64,000 nt of DNA from Pseudomonas sp. LFM046 (lineage in GTDB: Bacteria > Pseudomonadota > Gammaproteobacteria > Pseudomonadales > Pseudomonadaceae), in NCBI RefSeq assembly GCF_000949385.2, contig NZ_JYKO02000001.1, positions 5,664,678 through 5,728,677 on the forward strand, written 5' to 3'. Position numbers and translations under genes: made by a program. The notes below the pieces were generated by a model. The model had not been told where the DNA came from and did no database searches. It was given only the letters and a program-made list of their open reading frames with translations. Numbering within the stretch: position 1 is the first letter of the stretch; each line of letters starts with the position of its first letter. Shown here piece after piece: positions 28,333 to 36,497 of this stretch.

Positions 28333-28719
28333 TCAGTAAGCTTCGGGTTTGGCAACGTGCCAGACCCCCATCTTGCCGTCACCGGTCACGTCACCCGCCT
28401 TCTTGTCCATGACAAACGTGTACAGCGGCTTGCCGTCGTAGGCCCACTGCATGGAGCCGTCGTCGCGCTTGATCACGCTCCATTCGTCATCACCCTTGGC
28501 ACCCGCCTCGGCCATCAGCGGCGGCCAGTTCTGGGCGCACTGACCGTTGCAGGCGGACTTGCCGTCAGAGTCCTTGTCGTAGGTGTAGAGCGTCATGCCC
28601 TTGGCATCCACCAACATGCCGTTCTTCTCCATCGCCGGCTCGGCCGCCAGGCCCAACAGGGGCCAGCTCAGCAATGCGCCGGCAAACAGCGGAACGAATC
28701 GGGGGGAAATTCTTCTCAT
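28333..28719 (-). CDS. Secreted lipoprotein-repeat family protein (COG4315 type)
   Basis: A 128-residue protein with a signal peptide (FVPLFAGALLSWPLLGLAA) and the short repeat typical of this family: GMLVDAKGMTLYTYDKDSDGKSACNGQCAQNWPPL followed by MQWAYDGKPLYTFVMD. Cys residues in CNGQC could pair. Function is unknown. It is divergent from phoB, with a 326-bp spacer. Confidence 0.8.
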   Translation of the reverse strand: MRRISPRFVPLFAGALLSWPLLGLAAEPAMEKNGMLVDAKGMTLYTYDKDSDGKSACNGQCAQNWPPLMAEAGAKGDDEWSVIKRDDGSMQWAYDGKPLYTFVMDKKAGDVTGDGKMGVWHVAKPEAY

Positions 28720-29045
28720 TTTCTGGCCTCTCCTCGGATTGAACAGCGACAGCCTGGCGGCAGCTGAGATCACGGCTTGAGGTCACAGCGGTGCAGGACG
28801 AAAGGAGCCACGAACACCATCTGGCCGATGGAGTCCTGTGCCAGGCTCCGGGCCGCCCAGGGTTTGCGGCAGCCTCATTGAGCATAGACGAGGCCAATCC
28901 TTATGAGTTCCGTGACGAATTGCCCGGTATCGGAAGGCGAGTCGCCGCTTGGCAGCCCTAACATTGCCATGTCACATCCCTGCAATAATTCCGTTATCTA
29001 ATGCGGCGCAATCAGACAAACACGCGACCTTTTTGAGGTTTGAAC
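28720..29045. promoter_or_regulatory. Divergent spacer upstream of phoB
   Basis: This 326-bp noncoding stretch serves the leftward secreted-protein gene and phoB. Apart from the PHO-box-like site at 28969-28986, I see an AT-rich segment around 28982-29002 that could hold the phoB -10. No repeat or hairpin stands out. Confidence 0.45.
28969..28986 (+). promoter_or_regulatory. Candidate PHO box for phoB
   Basis: Two 7-bp units ATGTCAC and CTGCAAT, separated by 4 bp (11-bp phase), each match the PhoB half-site CTGTCAT at 5 of 7 positions. The site is 60 bp upstream of the phoB ATG. Autoregulation of phoBR is known in relatives, but this match is modest. Confidence 0.5.
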
Positions 29046-29735
29046 ATGGTTGGCAAGAACATCCTGATCGTCGACGACGAAGCACCGATCCGCGAGATGA
29101 TCGCCGTCGCCCTCGAGATGGCCGGCTACGACTGCCTGGAAGCCGAGAACACCCAGCAGGCCCACGCCATCATCGTCGACCGCAAACCCGATCTGATCCT
29201 CCTCGATTGGATGCTGCCCGGCACCTCCGGCATTGAGTTGGCCCGCCGCCTCAAGCGCGACGACCTCACCAACGACATCCCGATCATCATGCTCACCGCC
29301 AAGGGTGAAGAGGACAACAAGATCCAGGGCCTGGAAGTGGGCGCGGACGACTACATCACCAAACCCTTCTCCCCCCGCGAGCTGGTGGCCCGCCTCAAGG
29401 CCGTGCTGCGCCGCGCCGGCCCGAGCGACGGCGAAGCGCCGATCGCCATCGGCGGCCTGCTGCTGGACCCGATCAGCCATCGCGTGACCATCGACGGCAA
29501 GCCGGCCGAGATGGGCCCCACCGAATACCGTCTGCTGCAGTTCTTCATGACCCACCAGGAGCGCGCCTATACTCGCGGCCAGCTGCTGGACCAGGTCTGG
29601 GGCGGCAACGTCTATGTCGAAGAGCGCACTGTGGACGTGCACATCCGCCGTCTGCGCAAGGCGCTCGGCGAGGTATACGAAAATCTGGTTCAGACCGTTC
29701 GCGGCACCGGCTATCGTTTCTCCACCAAAAGCTGA
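29046..29735 (+). CDS. phoB: Phosphate regulon response regulator PhoB
   Basis: Activates the Pho regulon when phosphate is scarce. The receiver domain has the acidic pair D10-D11, phosphorylated Asp54 in [10 protein letters not shown], and K in [11 protein letters not shown]. The C-terminal winged helix (about 130-229) has the recognition region [19 protein letters not shown]. The ATG at 29046 gives 229 residues, as in P. aeruginosa. phoR is 37 bp downstream. Confidence 0.98.
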   Translation: MVGKNILIVDDEAPIREMIAVALEMAGYDCLEAENTQQAHAIIVDRKPDLILLDWMLPGTSGIELARRLKRDDLTNDIPIIMLTAKGEEDNKIQGLEVGADDYITKPFSPRELVARLKAVLRRAGPSDGEAPIAIGGLLLDPISHRVTIDGKPAEMGPTEYRLLQFFMTHQERAYTRGQLLDQVWGGNVYVEERTVDVHIRRLRKALGEVYENLVQTVRGTGYRFSTKS

Positions 29736-29772
29736 ACCAGGCCCTGTCGGGCCGAGCACAAGGACGCGATAG

Positions 29773-31077
29773 GTGAATCAAGACTGGCGCGGCGCTGTCA
29801 TCCGCCGCCTGCTTCTGCTGATCGGTGCCTGCCTGCTGGCGGGCCTGATTACCGGCCACTATGCCTGGGCACTGGTGATCGGCCTCGGCGCCTACCTGGG
29901 CTGGACCCTCGCCCAGCTGCTCCGCCTCTACAAATGGCTCAAGGAACACCAGCCCGATGAACCGCCGCCCGATGGCTACGGTCTCTGGGGCGAAGTGTTC
30001 GACAGCATCTATCACCTCCAGCGTCGCGACCAGCGCGTGCGTGGCCGCCTCCAGGCCGTGATCGATCGCGTGCAGGAGTCCACCGCCGCCCTCAAGGACG
30101 CCGTGGTAATGCTCGACAGCGACGGCAACCTGGACTGGTGGAACCGCGCCGCGGAAACCCTGCTGGGCCTGAAGACGCCCCAGGACAGCGGCCAGCCGGT
30201 GACCAACCTGATCCGCCACCCGCGCTTCAAGGAATACTTCGAGCAGGGCAATTACAACGAACCCCTGGACCTGCCCTCGCCGGTGAACGACCGCCTGCGC
30301 CTGCAGTTCCACATCACCAAATACGGCAACAGCGAGCACCTGATGCTGGTGCGCGACGTCACTCGCCTCCACCAGCTGGAGCAGATGCGCAAGGACTTCG
30401 TCGCCAACGTCTCCCACGAGCTGCGCACCCCGCTGACCGTGATCGCCGGCTACCTGGAAACCCTGCTGGATAACGTCGAAGACGTGAACCCGCGCTGGAC
30501 CCGCGCCCTGCAGCAGATGAGCCAGCAGGGCAAGCGCATGCAGAACCTGCTCAACGACCTGCTGCTGCTGGCCAAGCTGGAAGCCACCGACTACCCCTCG
30601 GACAACCAGCCGGTGGCCGTGGACCTGCTGCTTTTGCAGATCAAGGCCGACGCCATCGCCCTGTCCGGCAATCGCCACCACCGAATCAGCCTGGAAGCCG
30701 ACCACAACTTCAAGCTCCGTGGCAGCGAGGCGGAACTGCGCAGCGCCTTCTCCAACCTGGTGTTCAACGCGGTGAAATACACCCCGGACGAAGGCGAGGT
30801 CCGCATCCGCTGGTGGGGCGACGATACCGGCGCCCACCTCAGCGTGCAGGACAGCGGCATCGGCATCGAAGCCAAGCATGTGCCGCGCCTGACCGAGCGC
30901 TTCTACCGGGTGGATTCCAGCCGCAACAGCAGCACCGGCGGCACCGGCCTCGGTCTGGCGATCGTCAAGCATGTGCTGATCCGCCATCGCGGGCGTCTGG
31001 ACATCAGCTCGGTGCTCAACCACGGCAGCACCTTCACCTGCCATTTCCAGACCACCCAGGTGGTCCGCCGCACCTGA
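29773..31077 (+). CDS. phoR: Phosphate regulon sensor kinase PhoR
   Basis: A histidine kinase/phosphatase acting on PhoB, controlled through PhoU and the Pst transporter. Two membrane segments occupy about 11-50, followed by a charged linker, a PAS domain (about 100-200), the H-box FVANVSHELRTPL with His215, and the ATPase lobes with N-box, DSGIGIE (G1) and GTGLGLAIVKH (G2). The start is GTG with a weak AGG upstream. Very little of it is periplasmic, consistent with indirect phosphate sensing. Confidence 0.97.
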   Translation: MNQDWRGAVIRRLLLLIGACLLAGLITGHYAWALVIGLGAYLGWTLAQLLRLYKWLKEHQPDEPPPDGYGLWGEVFDSIYHLQRRDQRVRGRLQAVIDRVQESTAALKDAVVMLDSDGNLDWWNRAAETLLGLKTPQDSGQPVTNLIRHPRFKEYFEQGNYNEPLDLPSPVNDRLRLQFHITKYGNSEHLMLVRDVTRLHQLEQMRKDFVANVSHELRTPLTVIAGYLETLLDNVEDVNPRWTRALQQMSQQGKRMQNLLNDLLLLAKLEATDYPSDNQPVAVDLLLLQIKADAIALSGNRHHRISLEADHNFKLRGSEAELRSAFSNLVFNAVKYTPDEGEVRIRWWGDDTGAHLSVQDSGIGIEAKHVPRLTERFYRVDSSRNSSTGGTGLGLAIVKHVLIRHRGRLDISSVLNHGSTFTCHFQTTQVVRRT

Positions 31078-31085
31078 TCCAGGGC

Positions 31086-31112
31086 GCACCCCGACTTGCA
31101 AACTCGGGGTGC
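31086..31112 (+). terminator. Weak terminator-like hairpin after phoR
   Basis: A 9-bp stem GCACCCCGA/TCGGGGTGC with a 9-nt loop, starting 8 bp past the phoR stop. There is no T-run, so termination would be partial or Rho-dependent. Confidence 0.4.
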
Positions 31113-31154
31113 AGCCTTCACCCTTAGCCGGTCATTTCTCATCAAAAACCCTCC

Positions 31155-32495
31155 ATGGACCCTTCCCCTAGTTCCAACTTCCTGACCTATTTCGCCGACT
31201 TCGGCCTGATTCTCTTCGCCCTGTTCCTCGTGCTGCTCAACGGATTCTTCGTGGCCGCCGAGTTCGCCATGGTCAAGCTGCGCTCCACGCGCGTCGAGGC
31301 CATCGCCGACCAGCACGGCTGGCGCGGCCGCATCCTGCGCACCGTACACAACCAACTGGACGCCTACCTCTCGGCCTGCCAGTTGGGCATCACCCTGGCC
31401 TCCCTGGGCCTGGGCTGGGTCGGTGAACCGGCCTTCGCCCATCTGCTGCAACCGCTGCTGGAATACGTCGGCATCGTTTCACCGAAACTGATCCACGGCA
31501 TCGCCTTCTTCACCGCCTTCTTCATCATTTCCTACCTGCACATCGTGGTCGGCGAGCTGGCGCCCAAGTCCTGGGCCATCCGCAAGCCGGAGCTGCTGTC
31601 GCTGTGGACAGCTGTGCCGCTGTACCTCTTCTACTGGTTGATGTACCCGGCCATCTGGCTGCTCAACGCCAGCGCCAACACCATCCTGCGCATCGCCGGC
31701 CAGGGCGAGCCGGGGCCGCATCACGAGCACCACTACAGCCGCGACGAGCTGAAGCTGATCCTCCACTCCAGCCGCGCCCGCGACCCCAGCGACCAGGACA
31801 TGCGCGTGCTGGCCTCGGCCGTGGAAATGGGCGAGCTGGAAGTCGTGGACTGGGCCAACTCCCGGGAAGACCTGATCTACCTGGAGCATGACGCTCCCCT
31901 GGCGGACATCCTCAGTGTGATTCGCCGCCACAAGTACAGCCGCTATCCGGTGCATGACGACCAGAAAGGCGAGTTCATCGGCGTGCTGCACATCAAGGAC
32001 CTGCTGCTGGCCCTGTCCGCGCTGGACAGCCTGCCGGAATCCTTCGACCTGGCCGAACTCACCCACCCCCTGGAGCGCGTGACCAAGCACATGCCGCTGT
32101 CGCGCCTGCTGGAGCAATTCCGCCAGGGCGGCGCGCATTTCGCCGTGGTGGAAGAGGCCGACGGCAAGGTGGTGGGCTTCCTCACCATGGAAGACGTGCT
32201 GGAAGTGTTGGTGGGCGATATCCAGGACGAACACCGCAAGACCGAACGCGGCGTGCTGGCCTACCAGCCGGGCAAACTGCTGGTGCGCGGCGACACCCCG
32301 CTGTTCAAGGTGGAGCGTCTGCTGGGCATCGACCTCGACCACGTGGAAGCCGACACCCTCGCCGGCCTGGTCTACGAGACCCTCAACCGCGTGCCGGAAG
32401 AGGAAGAAGTGCTGGAGACCGACGGCCTGCGCATCATCGTGAAGAAGATGAAGGGCCCGAAGATCGTCCTGGCCAAGGTGCTCAGGCAGGAGTGA
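31155..32495 (+). CDS. CNNM/CorC-type membrane protein with CBS domains
   Basis: A 446-residue member of the hemolysin-C/CNNM family, some of which move or sense Mg2+. The N-terminal transmembrane DUF21 region (about 10-200) has LNGFFVAAEFAMVKLRSTRVE and the SYLHIVVGELAPKSWAI signature. A CBS pair follows (about 220-345; VIRRHKYSRYPVHDDQKGEFIGVLHIKDLL), then a CorC/HlyC C-terminal domain. It is always next to phoR in Pseudomonas, but a phosphate role has not been shown here. Confidence 0.88.
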   Translation: MDPSPSSNFLTYFADFGLILFALFLVLLNGFFVAAEFAMVKLRSTRVEAIADQHGWRGRILRTVHNQLDAYLSACQLGITLASLGLGWVGEPAFAHLLQPLLEYVGIVSPKLIHGIAFFTAFFIISYLHIVVGELAPKSWAIRKPELLSLWTAVPLYLFYWLMYPAIWLLNASANTILRIAGQGEPGPHHEHHYSRDELKLILHSSRARDPSDQDMRVLASAVEMGELEVVDWANSREDLIYLEHDAPLADILSVIRRHKYSRYPVHDDQKGEFIGVLHIKDLLLALSALDSLPESFDLAELTHPLERVTKHMPLSRLLEQFRQGGAHFAVVEEADGKVVGFLTMEDVLEVLVGDIQDEHRKTERGVLAYQPGKLLVRGDTPLFKVERLLGIDLDHVEADTLAGLVYETLNRVPEEEEVLETDGLRIIVKKMKGPKIVLAKVLRQE

Positions 32496-32527
32496 CGGGT
32501 AAGGCGGCTGGGTGACGCCTCTCCGCC

Positions 32528-32617
32528 GGTGGGCTGAAGCCCACCCTACCTGGGGCAGGCTGTTCCTGAAGGGGCGATTTAAATCGCCAGGCAGGACGCA
32601 GTCCTGCCCACCCGCTA
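32528..32617. repeat. Composite intergenic repeat with three hairpins
   Basis: Three palindromes follow each other: GGTGGGCTGAAGCCCACC (32528-32545), GGCGATTTAAATCGCC (32573-32588), and GGCAGGAC/GTCCTGCC (32590-32608). Both ends carry a CTAC, the right end supplying the TAG stop of the leftward M23 peptidase. It fills nearly the whole gap between two convergent genes and can act as a transcription block for both. Confidence 0.75.
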
Positions 32618-33511
32618 CTCCCCGCCCACCGCAAAGTTCGGCAGTGTGTCCACCGGTTGGGCGAAGTCGAACGGGATGGATTCCAGCGCCAGGCCCACAT
32701 TGCGCTGGATGACGAAGTGCAGGTGCGGGCCGGTGCTGTTGCCGGTGTTGCCGGAACGCGCGAGGCGTTCGCCAATGGCCACTTCCTGACCCTCGCGCAC
32801 CTGCACCGAGCCACGCATCAGGTGAAGGTAGACGCCCATGGTGCCGTCGTCATGCAGGATGCGGACGAAGTTGCCGGAGGGGTTGTTGCCCCGGCCGCTC
32901 TGGTCGTTCTCCACCTTCACCACCACACCGGGACGCGCCGCGACGATGGGCGTGCCTTCGGGCATGGCGATGTCCAGGGCGTAGCGGCCCTTGGGGGTGA
33001 AGTGGCTGTAGCGGCCGTTGGCGCCCTGGGTCAGGCGGAAGGGGCCGCCCAGCCAAGGCAACGGATAGCGGTAGACCAGCGGCTGCGGGCGCGGATCGCC
33101 CATGGCATAGCGCAGCTTCGGCTTGTAGCGCATGGGGCGCCTGGGATCGGTCGGGGCCAGGGTGGCCATGCGCATGCTGCTGCGTGGCGCCAGCACCCAG
33201 CGGATGGGCTGGTCGGGGGCGCCGGAGACGTTCTCGGCATCCTGGATGCGCAGCTCCACCTCGACCGGTGCGAACAGATCATTGCGCAGAACCAGGGTCT
33301 CGCCGGCGTCGTGCTTCTTCGTCTCCAGCTTCACCGACAGATCCAGCCGCTCCACCATCCGGTCGCGGAAGACAAATACCTGGGCGCCCGAGACCGCCTG
33401 GTCGGTGTAGGTGACTACGCCGTTGGCGTCGGTGTACTTGTAGATGGTCAGTGCCATTGTCGGCAGGCTCAGGCCGGACAACAGCAACAGAGAAAGGACT
33501 CGCCCCAGCAT
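32615..33511 (-). CDS. M23 family peptidase with DUF4124 domain
   Basis: A predicted periplasmic cell-wall peptidase of the lysostaphin class. The signal peptide (about 1-20, ending TMA) precedes a DUF4124 module TIYKYTDANGVVTYTDQAV, an Ig-like or beta-rich middle (about 60-145), and the M23 domain with zinc ligands in SHFTPKGRYALDIAMPEG (H...D) and GPHLHFV (HxH). All expected metal ligands are visible, so it should be active. The length is 298 residues. It lies between the CNNM-like gene and the orphan regulator of the pho cluster. Confidence 0.9.
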   Translation of the reverse strand: MLGRVLSLLLLSGLSLPTMALTIYKYTDANGVVTYTDQAVSGAQVFVFRDRMVERLDLSVKLETKKHDAGETLVLRNDLFAPVEVELRIQDAENVSGAPDQPIRWVLAPRSSMRMATLAPTDPRRPMRYKPKLRYAMGDPRPQPLVYRYPLPWLGGPFRLTQGANGRYSHFTPKGRYALDIAMPEGTPIVAARPGVVVKVENDQSGRGNNPSGNFVRILHDDGTMGVYLHLMRGSVQVREGQEVAIGERLARSGNTGNSTGPHLHFVIQRNVGLALESIPFDFAQPVDTLPNFAVGGE

Positions 33512-33615
33512 ATCGGCCCGTTGTTTTTCTGTGCTCCGTGAAGCCAGAGACTAGCAGCGAGACTACCGGCCGGCGAGATGTCCCCCGTCGGGCTGTGACG
33601 GGGTTGGCTGGACGA

Positions 33616-34533
33616 TCAGGCGCCGGGGACGAAATGCTTCTGCGCGGTACCGCGGGCGATCAGGCGCGACAGGTAGTCGAGCTTCTGCGGGTCGCGGTCG
33701 ACGAAGCGGAAGGTCAGCTGCAGCCACTCGCTGTCGGGCTTGGGCTCCAGGGCGGCAACCGAATGCAGGTAGCCGTTGAGGCGCGCCACTTCGCCACCCT
33801 CACCCTGCTCCAGGTCGAGCACGGCGCTTTCCAGGACCTGCGGCAGCGGTTCGCCACGGCGCACCACCAGCTGCGCGTCCTTCAGGCTCAGGGCCTTGAT
33901 CACGCAGGCCAGTACGCCCGAAGGCAGGCGCAGCTGGGCCTGGCCACGACCGCCGGGGGCCTGGGACGCGGACTTGGCGGATGGCGTCGCTGCGGCAGGC
34001 TTGGCGGCAGGTGCCACGGCAGCGGCCGGCGCGGGCGCCGCAGGGCGCACCACCTCGGCCTTGCCGCCGGTGAGGGCCGCCAGGGAATCATTGGCGAAAC
34101 CGCCGGCATTGGGCAGCCGGACCGGTGCGCTGGCCATCAGGGCCTCGAGTTTGCCGGTACGGGCCAGGGCCTTCTTCACCTTGGTGACCAGTTGATCGTT
34201 GGAGAACGGTTTACCGATGTAATCGGTGACGCCGGCCTGGATGGCCTGGATGACGTTTTCCTTGTCGCCACGGCTGGTGACCATGATGAAAGGCGTGGTC
34301 TTGAGGTGCTCCTGCTCACGACACCAGGTGAGCAGTTCCAGACCCGACATTTCCGGCATTTCCCAGTCGCAGAGAATCAGGTCGATACTGGCGCGGGCGA
34401 GCATCTGCTGGGCCTTGCGCCCGTTGATCGCCTCTTCGATCTGGATGCCGGGGAAATGGTCGCGCAGCCCCTTCTTCACCAGATCGCGGATAAAGGACGC
34501 ATCGTCCACCACCAGCACATTGACCTTGCCCAT
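33616..34533 (-). CDS. Response regulator with uncharacterised C-terminal domain
   Basis: A 305-residue protein. The receiver domain (about 1-125) is complete: DD at 10-11, phosphoacceptor Asp56 in LILCDWEMPEMSG, Thr in VTSRGD and K in YIGKPF. An Ala/Pro-rich linker (about 140-200) leads to a C-terminal ~100-residue domain (PSGVLACVIKALSLKDAQLVVRRGEPLPQVLE, EVARLNGYLHSVAAL) that is not a DNA-binding domain I recognise; its two-domain beta-rich look recalls PilZ. No cognate kinase is adjacent. It is conserved in this place between the M23 gene and phoU. Confidence 0.85.
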   Translation of the reverse strand: MGKVNVLVVDDASFIRDLVKKGLRDHFPGIQIEEAINGRKAQQMLARASIDLILCDWEMPEMSGLELLTWCREQEHLKTTPFIMVTSRGDKENVIQAIQAGVTDYIGKPFSNDQLVTKVKKALARTGKLEALMASAPVRLPNAGGFANDSLAALTGGKAEVVRPAAPAPAAAVAPAAKPAAATPSAKSASQAPGGRGQAQLRLPSGVLACVIKALSLKDAQLVVRRGEPLPQVLESAVLDLEQGEGGEVARLNGYLHSVAALEPKPDSEWLQLTFRFVDRDPQKLDYLSRLIARGTAQKHFVPGA

Positions 34534-34661
34534 CGACTACTCCTTGGAAATCGCGGCTAAGAATAGCCTTGGCTGATAGCCATTTGCCAAGTCCGATTTA
34601 CGACCAGGTAGCTGTCCGCGACCGACGGGTCATGGTCATGGGCCGGATGCCCTGAAAGCAG

Positions 34662-34686
34662 AACGCCCGGCACGGGGCCGGGCGTT
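34662..34686 (-). terminator. Terminator after phoU
   Basis: A perfect 10-bp stem AACGCCCGGC/GCCGGGCGTT with a 5-nt loop lies 21 bp past the phoU stop. The minus-strand tail is CTGCTTTC. It closes the pstSCAB-phoU cluster. Confidence 0.75.
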
Positions 34687-34706
34687 TCTGGGAGCGCAGG
34701 GGGAAA

Positions 34707-35453
34707 TCAGTTCTGGCCGGCGTCCTTGCTGGAACCGTTGCCCTTCACTTCTTCGGTCATGCGCGCCAGGCCCATGTGGCGAACGTCGGTGCCGCGCACC
34801 AGGTAGATCACCAGTTCGGAGATGTTGCGCGCGTGGTCGCCGATACGCTCCAGGGAACGCAGGGCCCAGATGACGTTGAGCACGCGGCTGATCGCACGCG
34901 GGTCTTCCATCATGTAGGTGACCAGTTCGCGCAGGGCGGTCTTGTATTCGCGGTCGATGGTCTTGTCGTACTGGGCCACGGACAGGGCCAGGTCGGCATC
35001 GAAGCGGGCGAAGGCGTCCAGGGCTTCCTGGACCATCTTGCGCACCTGGTCGCCGATGTGGCGAACCTCGACGTAGCCGCGCGGGGCCACGCCTTCCTCG
35101 CAGAGCTGGATGGCACGGCGGGCGATCTTCGAGGCTTCGTCACCGATGCGCTCCAGGTCGATCACCGACTTGGAGATGCTGATGATCAGGCGCAGGTCGG
35201 AGGCGGCCGGCTGGCGACGGGCCAGGATGCGCACGCACTCTTCGTCGATGTTGCGCTCCATCTGGTTGATCTGGTCGTCGATCTCGCGCACCTGCTGGGC
35301 CAGGCCCGAGTCGGCGTCGATCAGCGCGGTGACCGCGTCGTTGACCTGCTTCTCGACCAGGCCACCCATCGCCAGGAGGTGGCTGCGCACTTCCTCCAGT
35401 TCGGCGTTGAACTGCTGGGAGATGTGATGGGTAAGGCTGTCTTTGTCGATCAT
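34707..35453 (-). CDS. phoU: Phosphate signalling regulator PhoU
   Basis: Couples the Pst transporter to PhoR and keeps the Pho regulon off in high phosphate. The 248 residues form two three-helix PhoU repeats; each carries the metal-binding acidic pattern, visible as IDDQINQMERNIDEECVRILARRQPAASDLR and ALRSLERIGDHARNISELVIYLV. The DLERIGDEASKIARRA and LERIGDHARNI motifs are the E-x-x-x-D signature. Transcribed after pstB with a 142-bp gap that holds no clear terminator. Confidence 0.97.
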   Translation of the reverse strand: MIDKDSLTHHISQQFNAELEEVRSHLLAMGGLVEKQVNDAVTALIDADSGLAQQVREIDDQINQMERNIDEECVRILARRQPAASDLRLIISISKSVIDLERIGDEASKIARRAIQLCEEGVAPRGYVEVRHIGDQVRKMVQEALDAFARFDADLALSVAQYDKTIDREYKTALRELVTYMMEDPRAISRVLNVIWALRSLERIGDHARNISELVIYLVRGTDVRHMGLARMTEEVKGNGSSKDAGQN

Positions 35454-35595
35454 TTTCTAACCCTTGTTGAGCAGAATGCTTTTCCTGGTGGTAGTGGCCT
35501 TCAACCAATCGTGCTGGGCAAGGAGGCGAAGTGAAGACAGTACGAGTAGTACGGCAAGCTTCGCCGACACAGTCCAGCGCGATTGGGTGTAGCCA

Positions 35596-36429
35596 CTAGC
35601 CGTAGCGACCGGTGATGTAGTCTTCGGTCTGCTTCTTGGCCGGGTTGGTGAACAGGGTGTCGGTGTCGCCGAACTCGATCAGCTTGCCCATGTACATGAA
35701 GGCGGTGTAGTCGGAAACGCGAGCCGCCTGCTGCATGTTGTGGGTCACGATGACGATGGTGTACTTGCTCTTCAGCTCATAGATCAGCTCTTCCACCTTC
35801 AGGGTGGAGATCGGGTCCAGGGCCGAGCAAGGCTCGTCGAGCAGCAGCACTTCCGGCTCAACGGCGATGGTACGGGCGATCACCAGACGCTGTTGCTGAC
35901 CGCCGGACAGGCCGAGGGCGGATTCGTGCAGGCGGTCCTTCACCTCGTCCCACAGGGCGGCACCTTTGAGCGCCCATTCCACGGCTTCGTCCAGCACGCG
36001 CTTCTTGTTGATGCCCTGGATACGCAGGCCGTACACCACGTTCTCGTAGATGCTCTTCGGGAAGGGGTTCGGCTTCTGGAACACCATGCCCACACGGCGG
36101 CGCAGCTCGGCCACGTCTTCTCCCTTGCGGTAGATGTTGGTGCCGTCGAGGCGGATCTCGCCGTCGACGCGACAGCCGTCAACCAGGTCGTTCATGCGGT
36201 TGAAGCAGCGCAGCAGCGTGGACTTGCCGCAGCCGGACGGGCCGATGAAGGCGGTCACGCGCTGCTTCGGGATGTTCATGCTGACATTGTGCAGCGCCTG
36301 CTTCTCGCCGTAGAACAGGGAGAGGCCGGGCACTTCGAGGGCAACGGTTTCGTCGGCCAGGCGCAGGTTCTGCTTGTCGCGGCCGAGGGCGGAAATGTTG
36401 ACGCCGTGGCTATGGGTTTCGTGTTGCAT
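35596..36429 (-). CDS. pstB: Phosphate ABC transporter ATP-binding protein PstB
   Basis: The ATPase of the high-affinity phosphate importer. Walker A is GPSGCGKS at residues 63-70; the ABC signature is LSGGQQQRL, then Walker [14 protein letters not shown] and switch-His in IVTHNMQQ. The ATG at 36429 gives 277 residues, with GGAG 5 nt ahead; a GTG two codons earlier overlaps that ribosome site. It is 68 bp after pstA. Confidence 0.98.
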   Translation of the reverse strand: MQHETHSHGVNISALGRDKQNLRLADETVALEVPGLSLFYGEKQALHNVSMNIPKQRVTAFIGPSGCGKSTLLRCFNRMNDLVDGCRVDGEIRLDGTNIYRKGEDVAELRRRVGMVFQKPNPFPKSIYENVVYGLRIQGINKKRVLDEAVEWALKGAALWDEVKDRLHESALGLSGGQQQRLVIARTIAVEPEVLLLDEPCSALDPISTLKVEELIYELKSKYTIVIVTHNMQQAARVSDYTAFMYMGKLIEFGDTDTLFTNPAKKQTEDYITGRYG

Positions 36430-36497
36430 ATTCACTCCGTTCGTAGCTCCGAGCTACAAGCTGTGTGCTTCAGGCAAATCGGTTCGCAGTGGACGGA

